Assembly: GCF_900109995.1 (NCBI RefSeq)
Contig: NZ_FOCB01000001.1
Span: 357,970-421,969 of the forward strand
Direction of reading: 5' to 3'
DNA: 64,000 bases
Source of the DNA: Pseudomonas sp. ok272
GTDB taxonomy: Bacteria > Pseudomonadota > Gammaproteobacteria > Pseudomonadales > Pseudomonadaceae
Shown: positions 1 through 8,882 of the stretch, piece by piece
Layout of the letters: each line of letters starts with the position of its first letter
Position numbering within the stretch: the stretch's first letter is position 1
Made by a program: the position numbers and the translations under genes
The notes under the pieces: generated by a model
Databases searched by the model: none
The model's input: only the letters and a program-made list of their open reading frames with translations
Told to the model about the DNA's origin: nothing

Positions 1-201
1 GTCGAAACGCTGGGCGGCCACCTCGGCCGGCAGCGGCCCCGGCGGGACTTGCGTCACGCTGGCATCGGGGTGGGCTTGCTGGAATGCCTGCAACGCCGGG
101 AAGTCGCTGGCGCCGATCAGCAGCAGTCGTTTCGGGGCATAGCGCTCAAGCAGGGCGGCGAGGGCTTGCTGGGGTGTGCGTGAAGAGATGCCGGCAGTCA
201 T
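1..201 (-). CDS. DUF6231-like protein, N-terminal 67 residues (cut by window edge)
   Basis: Reading the minus strand from ATG at 201 gives an uninterrupted 67-codon frame that runs off the window, so the gene is partial. The protein starts MTAGISSRTPQQALAALLER and continues with a Rossmann-like first strand (RLLLIGASD), as in small Pseudomonas proteins I recall as DUF6231. No catalytic motif is visible in the fragment. It is divergent from the OmpA lipoprotein gene at 393. The coding frame is well supported; the family name is from memory and less certain. Confidence 0.6.
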   Translation of the reverse strand, partial: MTAGISSRTPQQALAALLERYAPKRLLLIGASDFPALQAFQQAHPDASVTQVPPGPLPAEVAAQRFD

Positions 202-392
202 CGAAGATCCTCAATCAGATTGGCAGAGACTAGCCTGCCCGAACGTCCTGGCCTAGAGCGGCTTTGTTGCATTTGTCACGATCGCCCGTGAATACGGGCG
301 TAACCACGTATGGCTGAATGCTGGCGCAGATTAAAAGTGGGGTCTTTACTCACCCCATCGGTTTCAAGCCGATCCTTAAGGAGAAAACCAGA
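202..392. other. Divergent intergenic region with a small hairpin
   Basis: This gap separates two divergent genes and should hold both promoters. A perfect 7-bp dyad with a 4-nt loop (CGCCCGT-GAAT-ACGGGCG) lies at 283-300. A Shine-Dalgarno-like TAAGGAG occurs at 378-384, just before the start at 393. No confident sigma-70 boxes were assigned. Confidence 0.4.
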
Positions 393-1082
393 ATGAGCAT
401 AGTCCGGACAGCATTGCCCTTGATTCTGCTAACCAGTGTGTTGACTGGTTGTGCAGGTTTGCAGAAAACCGACTGGCCAACCTGTGCGGCCGTTGGTGGT
501 GTCGTGGGTGCGGGACTCGGTGCGACAAAAAGCTCGGCATGGGCCGGCGGTGGCGCACTCTTCGTGGGCGGCATGGCGGCCGCTTACTGCTGGGTACATG
601 GTGACGGCGACGAAGATGGCGATGGTGTACTAGACAGCCTCGATAAGTGCCCAGGTACGCCGAAGGGCGTGCAGGTCGATGCCAACGGCTGCCCTCCGCC
701 ACCGGTTGTGGTGGAAGAAGTCGTGGTGATCAAGGAAGAGGTCATCGTCATCCGCGATGTGAACTTCCAGTTCGATTCGGCCAAGTTGACCGCCGCCGAT
801 AAGGACAAGCTGGAAACCATCGCCACCCGCCTGAAACAGGAAGCACCGACCGCCAGGCTGACCGTGACCGGGTATACCGACAGTGTCGGCAGCGATGCCT
901 ACAACCAGAAACTCTCGGAAAAACGTGCCCATTCGGTGGTTGAGTACCTGGTCGAACGAGGCGTGCCAAGTGCGTCCTTCGTGTCAGTGAGCGGCGCTGG
1001 TGAAAGCAATCCGGTGGCCGACAACAAAACGGCGGACGGTCGTGCGATGAACCGCCGTACCGAAATCAAGATCAACCGCTAG
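393..1082 (+). CDS. OmpA-family outer-membrane lipoprotein
   Basis: A 229-aa lipoprotein likely to tether the outer membrane to peptidoglycan. The signal peptide ends in lipobox LTGC (Cys20). A glycine-rich hydrophobic stretch (about 34-62) follows, then a calcium-type thrombospondin-3-like segment (DGDEDGDGVLDSLDKCP) and a proline/valine/glutamate linker. The C-terminal OmpA-like domain (about 125-229) has the peptidoglycan-binding pattern TGYTDSVGSDAYNQKLSEKR and ends RAMNRRTEIKI. The start at 393 is preferred over an upstream ATG because TAAGGAG precedes it and the signal peptide begins there. Family assignment is firm; the specific role is inferred. Confidence 0.9.
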   Translation: MSIVRTALPLILLTSVLTGCAGLQKTDWPTCAAVGGVVGAGLGATKSSAWAGGGALFVGGMAAAYCWVHGDGDEDGDGVLDSLDKCPGTPKGVQVDANGCPPPPVVVEEVVVIKEEVIVIRDVNFQFDSAKLTAADKDKLETIATRLKQEAPTARLTVTGYTDSVGSDAYNQKLSEKRAHSVVEYLVERGVPSASFVSVSGAGESNPVADNKTADGRAMNRRTEIKINR

Positions 1083-1242
1083 TACCGCTCCTCGGCATCC
1101 GCGGCGGTACAGTCGCGGATGCCGATCCTCGCCGATCAGGCTGCCAAGCGCGTACCCGACAAGAATTTTCAAAGCCCTCTGGCGCACCCCTTGTGGAAGT
1201 CGTTACTGTGCGCGCAAAGAATAATTATCCAGGGGGGAGGGT

Positions 1243-1521
1243 ATGAAAGTGATTTTGGGGCTTGGCAAGTGTCTGGCGCTGGTGTTCTGGCTGGTGGTGC
1301 TGATCAATCTGTACCAGCCACTGGTCAATCCGTTCGATGTGTTGATCAATCTGGCGGGTTGCCTGTTGTTGCTGACCCACCTTCTGGAGTTGCTGCTATT
1401 TCACCGCACCATTAAAGCGCGACCGCAGCCCTGGCGCGATCGCCTGCTGATTCTGCTGGTCGGTATTCTCCACGTGCGTACCCTGGCTGCACCTGCTGCG
1501 ACGGAGACGACCCATGCGTAA
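1243..1521 (+). CDS. DUF1145 family inner-membrane protein
   Basis: A 92-aa protein with three hydrophobic segments (about residues 3-22, 27-50 and 67-82) and the sequence LVNPFDVLINLAGCLLLLTH, typical of the DUF1145 (YhhL-like) family of unknown function. A strong [14 protein letters not shown] ribosome site precedes ATG 1243. Its last 8 bp overlap the next gene, so the two are probably translationally coupled. Family assignment is good; function is unknown. Confidence 0.82.
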   Translation: MKVILGLGKCLALVFWLVVLINLYQPLVNPFDVLINLAGCLLLLTHLLELLLFHRTIKARPQPWRDRLLILLVGILHVRTLAAPAATETTHA

Positions 1522-2272
1522 GCTCTGTCTGCTCGCCGTGCTGGTCAGTCCGATGGCAATGGCCCAGGTCGTGACCGTCGAAACCAACTCGCTGATGCGC
1601 CTGCCCAACACCGCCAGCACGCTGCAACTGGAGCGCCTGGAAGTCGCGGACTACGGCACCTTGTTGATTCCCGCCAACGTCACTGAGCTGACGGTGGGTG
1701 AGTTGCGCCTGGGGCGAGACGCGCGGATTGCCATCGTCCCCGGCGAACAGGGCCTGAACCTGAAAGCCAGTCGTGCGCAGTTGGACAGCGGCAGTCAGAT
1801 CACTTCCCGCGGTGCGCCGGGGACGTATCTCAAGGCCGCTCGCGCCGGGCGTAACCTCAACCTGCACATTGCCTCCCTGAACGCCGCGCAATTATCGGTG
1901 GATGCCCGTGGCGGCACCGGTGCACCTGGTTTCGTCGGACTCGATGGTGCCAACGGCGCGGATCCGGGATGTACCTGGGGCGCCGCCGGGCGTGGCTATG
2001 ACGGTGATAACGGCGGCGATGGGCATGCCGGGGCGCCGGGTGCACAGGTGCGCGTAGAGTTGCCTCGTGACTACCCGGCCGAGCAGATCAAGGTGCTGGT
2101 CGACGGCGGCGCCGGTGGCGTGGCCGGTGCTGGCGGCAAGCCCGGCGAGGGTGGTAAGGCCAAGGGCTGTTTTGTCTACGATACCGATGGCGGCAAGCGT
2201 GGTCGTGCGGGTACGCCCGGCCAACCAGGCGCTGTGGGGGCACCCGGGGCGGTGACCGTGCAGCGGCTTTGA
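1514..2272 (+). CDS. Exported glycine-rich collagen-like protein
   Basis: A 252-aa protein with a Sec signal peptide (MRKLCLLAVLVSPMAMAQ). The N-terminal half (about 20-135) is strand-rich. The C-terminal part is glycine-rich with collagen-like G-x-x runs (GAPGFVGLDGANGADPG, GRAGTPGQPGAVGAPGAV) broken by a non-repetitive segment, and two cysteines (CTWG and CFVYD) may pair. Start ATG 1514 overlaps the end of the DUF1145 gene. Pseudomonas genomes carry similar 'collagen-like' exported proteins without known function; a surface or matrix role is only inference. Confidence 0.72.
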   Translation: MRKLCLLAVLVSPMAMAQVVTVETNSLMRLPNTASTLQLERLEVADYGTLLIPANVTELTVGELRLGRDARIAIVPGEQGLNLKASRAQLDSGSQITSRGAPGTYLKAARAGRNLNLHIASLNAAQLSVDARGGTGAPGFVGLDGANGADPGCTWGAAGRGYDGDNGGDGHAGAPGAQVRVELPRDYPAEQIKVLVDGGAGGVAGAGGKPGEGGKAKGCFVYDTDGGKRGRAGTPGQPGAVGAPGAVTVQRL

Positions 2273-2280
2273 GTGTTCTG

Positions 2281-2306
2281 GTGGGAGCGAGCAGGCTCGC
2301 TCCCAC
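2281..2306. repeat. REP palindrome, possible bidirectional terminator
   Basis: An imperfect palindrome starts GTGGGAGCGAGC and ends GCTCGCTCCCAC. It sits between the convergent collagen-like gene and the CopD-like gene. The same core recurs at 29.4, 36.7, 41.1, 48.6 and 63.9 kb. Confidence 0.85.
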
Positions 2307-2332
2307 ATTGATGCGTCACTACCCTGGGACGG

Positions 2333-2797
2333 TTAAAACATCGGCCGCGCCGAGGCGATAGCCACCAACACCAAGCCGACGATCAGGTTGATCCCCACCA
2401 GGCGCCGAATCCTGCCCAGGGTGGCGGCCCCCGCTGGCCAGTCTTCGGCCAGCACCGCCTGGCGCAGCTCGGGCAATTGCAATGTCTGGATACGGATGAA
2501 CAGTGCCGTCATCACCAGGTACAGGCCCATCATGATCTGCACATACCTGGGCGCCGTCTCAAAGCCGGTGAAGCGCATCTGGATCAGGCCGACACCGCTG
2601 ATCGGCAAGATCACCACCGCGACCCAGACCCAGACGAAAAATCGTTGAAACACTTCTACCCACAGTTTCAGTCGGGCCGGGCCTTCCAGCGCCTTCATGG
2701 CGGCGGGGCGCAGCACCATCCAGGCGAAAAACATGCCGCCGACCCAGACCAGGGCGGCCAGCACATGCAGGCTATAAATGAAGGCGAAAGCGGTCAT
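2333..2797 (-). CDS. CopD-like integral membrane protein
   Basis: A 154-aa protein with four predicted helices: about 5-27 (YSLHVLAALVWVGGMFFAWM), 50-72, 83-104 and 130-150. The opening HVLAALVWVGGMFF matches the CopD/DUF2269-like membrane family, which includes copper resistance proteins and uncharacterised relatives. The histidine in helix 1 could be a metal or heme ligand. It is convergent with the collagen-like gene and divergent from dinG. The family is well supported; a role in copper is not shown. Confidence 0.78.
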   Translation of the reverse strand: MTAFAFIYSLHVLAALVWVGGMFFAWMVLRPAAMKALEGPARLKLWVEVFQRFFVWVWVAVVILPISGVGLIQMRFTGFETAPRYVQIMMGLYLVMTALFIRIQTLQLPELRQAVLAEDWPAGAATLGRIRRLVGINLIVGLVLVAIASARPMF

Positions 2798-2896
2798 CGG
2801 GGTACTCCGTTCTGCGCAGGACTAATTAGCGGGGTATGATAGCGGCCGATCCGAACCACTGAAAATTTATCCAGCGTTTTTTGCGCCCGACAATCC

Positions 2897-5041
2897 ATGA
2901 TCAGCACTGAACTCAAAACCACGATCCAGGGCGCCTACTCGCGTTTTCTCGAAGCCAAGAGCCTCAAGCCGCGATACGGCCAGCGCCTGATGATCGCCGA
3001 AGTGGCGAAAGTCCTGGGCGATATCGACACCGACGACGAAGGCCGGCGCAGTGGCGACCCCGCTGTGGTGGCGGTGGAAGCCGGCACCGGCACGGGCAAA
3101 ACCGTGGCCTACAGCCTGGCGGCGATCCCGACTGCCAAGGCCGCCGGCAAGCGACTGGTGATTGCCACCGCGACCGTCGCCCTGCAAGAGCAAATCGTCT
3201 ACAAGGACCTGCCGGACCTGATGCGCAACAGCGGGCTGAACTTCACCTTCGCCCTGGCGAAGGGGCGTGGCCGCTACATGTGCCTGTCCAAGCTCGACAT
3301 GCTGCTGCAGGAAGGCCACGCACAAACCGCCACGGCCCAGCTGTTCGAAGAAGAAGGCTTCAAGATCGAAGTCGATGAAGCCAGCCAGAAGCTGTTTACC
3401 AGCATGATCGAGAAGCTGGCCGGCAATAAGTGGGACGGTGACCGCGACAGCTGGTCCACCGCCCTGGAAGATGCCGACTGGGCCCGCTTGACCACCGATC
3501 ACAGCCAGTGCACCAACCGCCATTGCCCCAACTTTGGCCAGTGCGCCTTCTACAAGGCCCGCGAAGGCATGGGCAAGGTCGACGTGATTGTCACCAACCA
3601 CGACATGGTCCTGGCGGACCTGGCCCTGGGCGGTGGTGCGGTGCTGCCGGACCCGCGTGACACGCTCTACGTGTTCGACGAAGGCCATCACCTGCCCGAC
3701 AAGGCCATCGGCCACTTCGCCCATTACACGCGCCTGCGCTCCACTGCCGACTGGCTGGAAACCACCGCCAAGAACCTCACCAAACTCCTGGCCCAGCATC
3801 CGCTGCCGGGGGACTTGGGCAAGTTGATCGAGCAAGTGCCGGAGCTGGCGCGCGAGATCAAGACCCAGCAACAGTTCATGTTCAGCGCCTGCGAGCAGAT
3901 CGCCGACTTCAAGCCCGGCGAAGACGCCGAAGGCCGCGAGCGCCCACGCTATCGCTTTGTCGGCGGCGTGGTGCCCGAGCACATGCGCGAGATGGGCATC
4001 GAGCTGAAGAAGGGCTTCGCCCGTTTGACCGACGTCTTCACCCGCCTCACCGAGTTGCTCAAGGAAGGCATGGATGGCGAGGTCAACATCGGCATCGCCA
4101 GCAACCAGGCGGAAGAATGGTACCCGCTGTTCGGCAGCCTGCTGTCGCGTTCCCAGGGCAACTGGGAATTGTGGACCGCGTTCACCGCCGAAGACCCGGA
4201 CGACAACCCGCCGATGGCGCGCTGGCTGACCCTGGCCGAAAGCGGCTCGCTGTTCGACATCGAGGTCAACGCCAGCCCGATCCTGGCGGCCGAGATGTTG
4301 CGCCGCAACTTGTGGAATGTGGCCTACGGTGCGCTCGTCACCTCGGCGACCCTCACGGCCCTGGGGACGTTCGACCGTTTCCGCATGCGCGCCGGGCTGC
4401 CGAAAAAAGCCGTGACAGCCGTGGTGCCAAGTCCGTTCCATCACGCTGATGCTGGCGTGCTGCGGGTGCCGGACCTCAAGGCCGACCCCCGCGACGCGCC
4501 GGCTCATACAGCAGCGATCATTCGCGACTTGCCGGCATTGGTTGAAGGCTCGCGCGGCACCCTGGTGCTGTTTTCCTCGCGTAAACAGATGCAGGACGTG
4601 TTCGACGGCCTGGAGCGCGACTGGCGCAAGCAGGTGTTCATCCAGGGCAACCTGTCGAAGCAGGAAACCCTGAACAAGCACAAGGCGCGGGTCGATGGCG
4701 GGGACTCCAGTGTGTTGTTCGGCCTGGCGAGCTTCGCCGAGGGCGTCGACTTGCCGGGGGCCTACTGTGAGCATGTGGTGATCGCCAAGATCCCGTTCTC
4801 GGTACCCGATGACCCGGTCGAGGCCGCATTGGCCGAATGGATCGAGGCCCGGGGCGGTAATCCGTTCATGGAAATCTCGGTGCCGGACGCCTCGCTCAAA
4901 CTTGTCCAGGCCTGTGGTCGGCTGCTGCGCACCGAAGAAGACCGCGGCACCATCACCCTGCTTGACCGACGCCTGGTCACGCAACGCTATGGCAAGGCGA
5001 TCCTCAACGCACTGCCGCCGTTTCGCCGCGAAATATCTTGA
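2897..5041 (+). CDS. dinG: ATP-dependent DNA helicase DinG
   Basis: A 714-aa superfamily 2 (XPD-like) 5'-3' helicase implicated in resolving R-loops and other damaged or structured DNA. Walker A GTGTGKT is at 63-69 and the DEAH-type Walker B (DEGH) at 261-264. Four cysteines placed to ligate a 4Fe-4S cluster are visible at about 129, 205, 210 and 216. C-terminal motifs include ATLTALGTFDRF, FGLASFAEGVDLPG and QACGRLLRTEEDRG. Length matches the Pseudomonas family. It stands alone and is followed by a strong hairpin. Confidence 0.96.
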   Translation: MISTELKTTIQGAYSRFLEAKSLKPRYGQRLMIAEVAKVLGDIDTDDEGRRSGDPAVVAVEAGTGTGKTVAYSLAAIPTAKAAGKRLVIATATVALQEQIVYKDLPDLMRNSGLNFTFALAKGRGRYMCLSKLDMLLQEGHAQTATAQLFEEEGFKIEVDEASQKLFTSMIEKLAGNKWDGDRDSWSTALEDADWARLTTDHSQCTNRHCPNFGQCAFYKAREGMGKVDVIVTNHDMVLADLALGGGAVLPDPRDTLYVFDEGHHLPDKAIGHFAHYTRLRSTADWLETTAKNLTKLLAQHPLPGDLGKLIEQVPELAREIKTQQQFMFSACEQIADFKPGEDAEGRERPRYRFVGGVVPEHMREMGIELKKGFARLTDVFTRLTELLKEGMDGEVNIGIASNQAEEWYPLFGSLLSRSQGNWELWTAFTAEDPDDNPPMARWLTLAESGSLFDIEVNASPILAAEMLRRNLWNVAYGALVTSATLTALGTFDRFRMRAGLPKKAVTAVVPSPFHHADAGVLRVPDLKADPRDAPAHTAAIIRDLPALVEGSRGTLVLFSSRKQMQDVFDGLERDWRKQVFIQGNLSKQETLNKHKARVDGGDSSVLFGLASFAEGVDLPGAYCEHVVIAKIPFSVPDDPVEAALAEWIEARGGNPFMEISVPDASLKLVQACGRLLRTEEDRGTITLLDRRLVTQRYGKAILNALPPFRREIS

Positions 5042-5042
5042 G

Positions 5043-5070
5043 ACGAAATGGGCACAAATGCCCATTTCGT
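5043..5070 (+). terminator. Hairpin after dinG
   Basis: A perfect 11-bp stem (ACGAAATGGGC / GCCCATTTCGT) with a 6-nt loop begins 2 bp after the dinG stop. It lacks a long T tract, so it may be a weak terminator or an mRNA-stabilising hairpin. Confidence 0.6.
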
Positions 5071-5122
5071 TGTCTATCCCCCGTCACCGATTTGCTCTGA
5101 CCTTAGGGAGAACCAGGTTCAT

Positions 5123-7489
5123 ATGATTCGCCGTTCGTTATCCGCCGCTTTTGCCCTGATGTTTACGGCTCCGCTGTGGGCGGCTCCTGTCGCCCCGCAG
5201 ACGCTGTTCAACTTTGTCCGGCCCGCCGATGTGGTCCAGGTGGCGACCCAGGATGCCAGCCTGCCGCAATCCAATGCGGAGCAAACGGCCGAAGGCGAAG
5301 TGCTGCGTCGGGTGACGTTCAACCCAGCGGTGCAACCGACGTTGCGCCTGACCCCGCAAAGCGGTGCCTGGGACTGGTCGCAGTCCGGCGTCATGACCTT
5401 GCGCATCCAGAGCGCGATGAGCTGGGCCGTGACGCTGTACGTGAAGGTCCAGAGCAACGACGGCAAAACGCTGGTCAGTCGCATCGACTTGCCTGCCGGC
5501 CCTGCGCAAACCTTGCTGGTGCCACTCACGCCCAGCTCGCCACTGAGCCAGGGCATGAAAGCCGGGCCGCCGATGCCGATGACCGTCGATGGTCAGCGCA
5601 TCCTGCTGGTCAGCAGTGAGGGAGCACTTGATCGCAGCCAGGTGGTGTCCGTCTCGCTGTCGATGGACCGGCCGAAAGTCGCCCAGAGCATCCTGCTGGA
5701 GCGCTTTGGGGTGCAGGATGGTGACACGGTGATCAAGGCGGTCTATGCCTCGTTGGTGGACGCCTACGGCCAGTCCAACCGCGCCACATGGCCGGAAAAA
5801 GTCACCCGCGACGATCAGCTCAAGGCGGCGGCCGACAAGGAGCAAACCCAACTCAAGACCTGGCTGGCGGAGCGTGAGCGCTCGTCGCTGGACACGTTTG
5901 GTGGCTGGAGCAAAGGCCCGGCGTTCAAGGCCAGTGGCTTCTTCCGTACGCAAAAGCTCGATGGTCGCTGGTACCTGGTGACACCTGAAGGGCATCCGTT
6001 CTACTCATTGGGGGTCAATGCCGTGACCGCTGGCGCCAGCCAGACCTATGTCGCGGGTCGCGAGGGGATGTTCGACTCATTGCCTGGAGCCGATGAGCCA
6101 TTGGCCGCTCACTACGGAGAAGGTGATAACCGTAGTGGCAATGGCGCCGACCAGGGGCGGGGGTTCAACGCCGGCCGCTGGTATGACTTCTATGGTGCCA
6201 ACCTGCACCGTCTCTACGGTCAGCCGTGTGCCGTGGCGATTAAAACCCCTGGCACCGCCGATGCACCTTGTGCGCCTTACGTTTTCGACGAACAACGCTG
6301 GAACAGCCGTACCCTGGATCGCCTGCAGGCCTGGGGCTTCAATACGCTGGGGAACTGGAGTGCACCGGCGCTGGGCCTGAATGATCGGGTGCCGTACACC
6401 TTGCCGCTGTCGATTGTCGGTGACTACACCAGCATCAGCACCGGCAGCGACTGGTGGGGCGGCATGCCCGATCCGTTCGACCCGCGCTTTGCCATGGCCA
6501 CCGAGCGTGCCGTGGCGATTGCCGCCCGCGATCATCGTGACGATCCCTGGCTGATCGGCTACTTTGCCGATAACGAACTGGCCTGGGCGGGGCCGGGTGA
6601 CGATCCCAAGGCCCGCTATGCCCTGGCCTACGGCACCTTGAAAATGACCACCGATGCGCCCGCCAAACGGGCATTCCTCAAGCAACTGCGGGACAAGTAC
6701 CGCAACCAGGCCGGCCTGTCCAAGGCGTGGGGGGTCGATCTGCCGGCGTGGGAGTTGATGGAAGACCCGGGCTTCGTGCCACCGCTGCCGAACCCCGAGC
6801 ACCCGGAAATCGAAGCGGACTTCAAATACTTCCAGAAGGTCTTCGCCGACACCTACTTCAAGACCATCTCCGATTCGTTGAAATGGCACGCGCCGAACCA
6901 CCTGCTGCTCGGTGGCCGTTTTGCGGTCAGCACGCCCGAGGCGGTTGCATCCTGCGCCCAGTATTGCGATGTGCTGAGCTTCAACCTGTACACGCAAAAG
7001 CCTCAAGACGGCTATGACTTTACCCAGTTGCGGGCACTTGATAAGCCGGTGCTGATCACTGAGATCAACTTCGGCTCGCGTGACCGAGGTCCGTTCTGGG
7101 GCGGTGTCACGCAGGTGGCGAAGGAAGAAGACCGTGGGCCGGCGTATGCCAATTTCGTCAAGCATGCGCTCAGCGAACCTTCGATCGTCGGGGTCCATTG
7201 GTTTCAATACCTCGACCAGCCTGTGACCGGTCGTCTGCTGGATGGCGAGAATGGCCATTTCGGTTTGTTGGGGATTACCGACCTGCCGTTTCAGGGTTTT
7301 GTCGATAGCGTGCGTAAGACAAATCTTCAAGTTGTTGCTCGGCTGAGCAAGGAAGCGGCGCTGGCCAAGGCCGCCGCCGACAAGGCGGGTGAAACGATTG
7401 CCCTGCCAGATGGCGGCAAAGGGCCGGCTGGCAAGGGTTTAGGGGCAGGTGTGGAGCACACGGGCGAGCACTCGGCTAACGGACATTGA
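5123..7489 (+). CDS. Exported GH50/GH42-like glycoside hydrolase (agarase-like)
   Basis: A 788-aa protein with a Sec signal peptide (about 1-21), a beta-sandwich-like N-terminal domain (about 30-210) and a TIM-barrel glycosidase domain opening with DGRWYLVTPEGHPFYSLGVN. The likely acid/base is Glu485 in YFADNELAW and the likely nucleophile Glu647 in LITEINFGSRDRG; both contexts fit the GH50 beta-agarase clan GH-A pattern. The last ~40 residues are Ala/Lys/Gly-rich. The start at 5123 follows AGGGAG; an earlier in-frame codon lies in the dinG hairpin. Substrate is unknown, since agar is not an obvious substrate for soil pseudomonads. Confidence 0.75.
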   Translation: MIRRSLSAAFALMFTAPLWAAPVAPQTLFNFVRPADVVQVATQDASLPQSNAEQTAEGEVLRRVTFNPAVQPTLRLTPQSGAWDWSQSGVMTLRIQSAMSWAVTLYVKVQSNDGKTLVSRIDLPAGPAQTLLVPLTPSSPLSQGMKAGPPMPMTVDGQRILLVSSEGALDRSQVVSVSLSMDRPKVAQSILLERFGVQDGDTVIKAVYASLVDAYGQSNRATWPEKVTRDDQLKAAADKEQTQLKTWLAERERSSLDTFGGWSKGPAFKASGFFRTQKLDGRWYLVTPEGHPFYSLGVNAVTAGASQTYVAGREGMFDSLPGADEPLAAHYGEGDNRSGNGADQGRGFNAGRWYDFYGANLHRLYGQPCAVAIKTPGTADAPCAPYVFDEQRWNSRTLDRLQAWGFNTLGNWSAPALGLNDRVPYTLPLSIVGDYTSISTGSDWWGGMPDPFDPRFAMATERAVAIAARDHRDDPWLIGYFADNELAWAGPGDDPKARYALAYGTLKMTTDAPAKRAFLKQLRDKYRNQAGLSKAWGVDLPAWELMEDPGFVPPLPNPEHPEIEADFKYFQKVFADTYFKTISDSLKWHAPNHLLLGGRFAVSTPEAVASCAQYCDVLSFNLYTQKPQDGYDFTQLRALDKPVLITEINFGSRDRGPFWGGVTQVAKEEDRGPAYANFVKHALSEPSIVGVHWFQYLDQPVTGRLLDGENGHFGLLGITDLPFQGFVDSVRKTNLQVVARLSKEAALAKAAADKAGETIALPDGGKGPAGKGLGAGVEHTGEHSANGH

Positions 7490-7593
7490 TGGCTGATTGA
7501 TAGTTACCGCCCAGCTTGCGCGGGTTCCCAAAAGCCTCAGGGGCTGGAACAATGCGGGCCATTGTGTCGAGATGTTCTTGCGAAGAGGTGCGG

Positions 7594-8739
7594 GTGCAGA
7601 TTCAGGGTCATTACGAGCTTAAGTTTGAAGCGGTGCGCGAAGCCTTTGCCGCGTTGTTCGACGACCCTCAGGAACGCGGCGCGGCGCTGTGTATTCAAGT
7701 GGGTGGGGAAACCGTCATCGACCTCTGGGCCGGTACGTCGGACAAGGACGGTAGCCAGGCCTGGCACAGCGATACCATCGTCAACCTGTTCTCCTGCACC
7801 AAGACCTTTACCGCCGTTACGGCGCTGCAGTTGGTTGCCGAAGGCAAGTTGCAACTCGACGCCCCGGTAGCCCGCTACTGGCCCGAGTTCGCGGCGGCCG
7901 GTAAACAATCCATTACCCTGCGTCAATTACTCTGCCACCAGGCCGGCCTTCCGGCGCTGCGCGAGTTGTTGGCGCCAGAAGCCCTTTACGACTGGCAAAC
8001 CATGGTCGATGCGTTGGCGGCCGAGGCCCCCTGGTGGACGCCGGGCGAAGGGCATGGCTACGCGGCGATTACCTATGGTTGGTTGGTGGGAGAGCTGTTG
8101 CGCCGCGCCGATGGCCGTGGCCCGGGTGAATCCATCGTGGCGCGGGTTGCCCGGCCATTGGGGCTGGACTTCCACGTGGGCCTGGCCGACGAAGAGTTCG
8201 ACCGCGTGGCGCATATCGCGCGTGGCAAGGGCAATGTCGGTGATGCTGCCGCTCAGCGTTTGTTACAGGTGATGATGCGTGATCCGACCGCGATGACGAC
8301 CCGGGCGTTCGCCAACCCTCCGTCGATCATGACCAGTACCAACAAGCCGGAGTGGCGGCGTATGCAGCAGCCAGCGGCCAATGGCCATGGCCATGCACGG
8401 AGCCTGGCCGGGTTTTACGCCGGTTTGCTGGACGGCAGCTTGCTGGAAGGCGAGATGCTCGATGAACTGACCCGCGAGCACAGCCTTGGCGAGGACAAGA
8501 CGCTACTGACCCGGACCCGTTTTGGCCTGGGTTGCATGCTCGACCAACCGGATGTACCCAATGCAACCTTCGGCCTTGGCCCTAGCGCGTTTGGTCATCC
8601 GGGGGCGGGTGGTTCCGTCGGGTTTGCCGACCCGCAATACGATGTCGCCTTCGGTTTCGTCACCAACACCCTGGGGCCCTACGTGTTGATGGACCCTCGG
8701 GCACAGAAGCTGGTACGGGTTTTGGCCGGTTGCCTGTAA
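7594..8739 (+). CDS. Serine beta-lactamase-like hydrolase (EstB-type esterase family)
   Basis: About 381 aa of the class C beta-lactamase/penicillin-binding fold (COG1680). The catalytic tetrad motif SxxK is SCTK in the segment FSCTKTFTAVTA, and the conserved Tyr motif is in GYAAITYGWLVGELL. A late HPGAGGSVGFAD replaces the KTG-type element, as in EstB-like esterases. The GTG at 7594 (preceded by AGAGG) is chosen because family members start about here; an ATG-like start at 7516 would add an unlikely leader. No signal peptide, so probably cytoplasmic. Substrate unknown. Confidence 0.82.
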   Translation: MQIQGHYELKFEAVREAFAALFDDPQERGAALCIQVGGETVIDLWAGTSDKDGSQAWHSDTIVNLFSCTKTFTAVTALQLVAEGKLQLDAPVARYWPEFAAAGKQSITLRQLLCHQAGLPALRELLAPEALYDWQTMVDALAAEAPWWTPGEGHGYAAITYGWLVGELLRRADGRGPGESIVARVARPLGLDFHVGLADEEFDRVAHIARGKGNVGDAAAQRLLQVMMRDPTAMTTRAFANPPSIMTSTNKPEWRRMQQPAANGHGHARSLAGFYAGLLDGSLLEGEMLDELTREHSLGEDKTLLTRTRFGLGCMLDQPDVPNATFGLGPSAFGHPGAGGSVGFADPQYDVAFGFVTNTLGPYVLMDPRAQKLVRVLAGCL

Positions 8740-8882
8740 TAGGGGTTGCGGTTAAGCGGTTATTTGCTAAAAAGATACTCATCGCCCCGGGAGGCAACTC
8801 CCATGGCTTTTAACGTGGCACAGCGTTTGTTTATACGGGTCGATGCGACCCACTGCTTTCTATCTCATTTTGTGGATATCCC

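Noticed and set aside
2867..5065. 732-aa open frame antisense to dinG
   Set aside because: It is the complementary frame of a GC-rich gene with clear helicase motifs; its product is His/Arg/Gln-rich with no recognisable domain or ribosome site.
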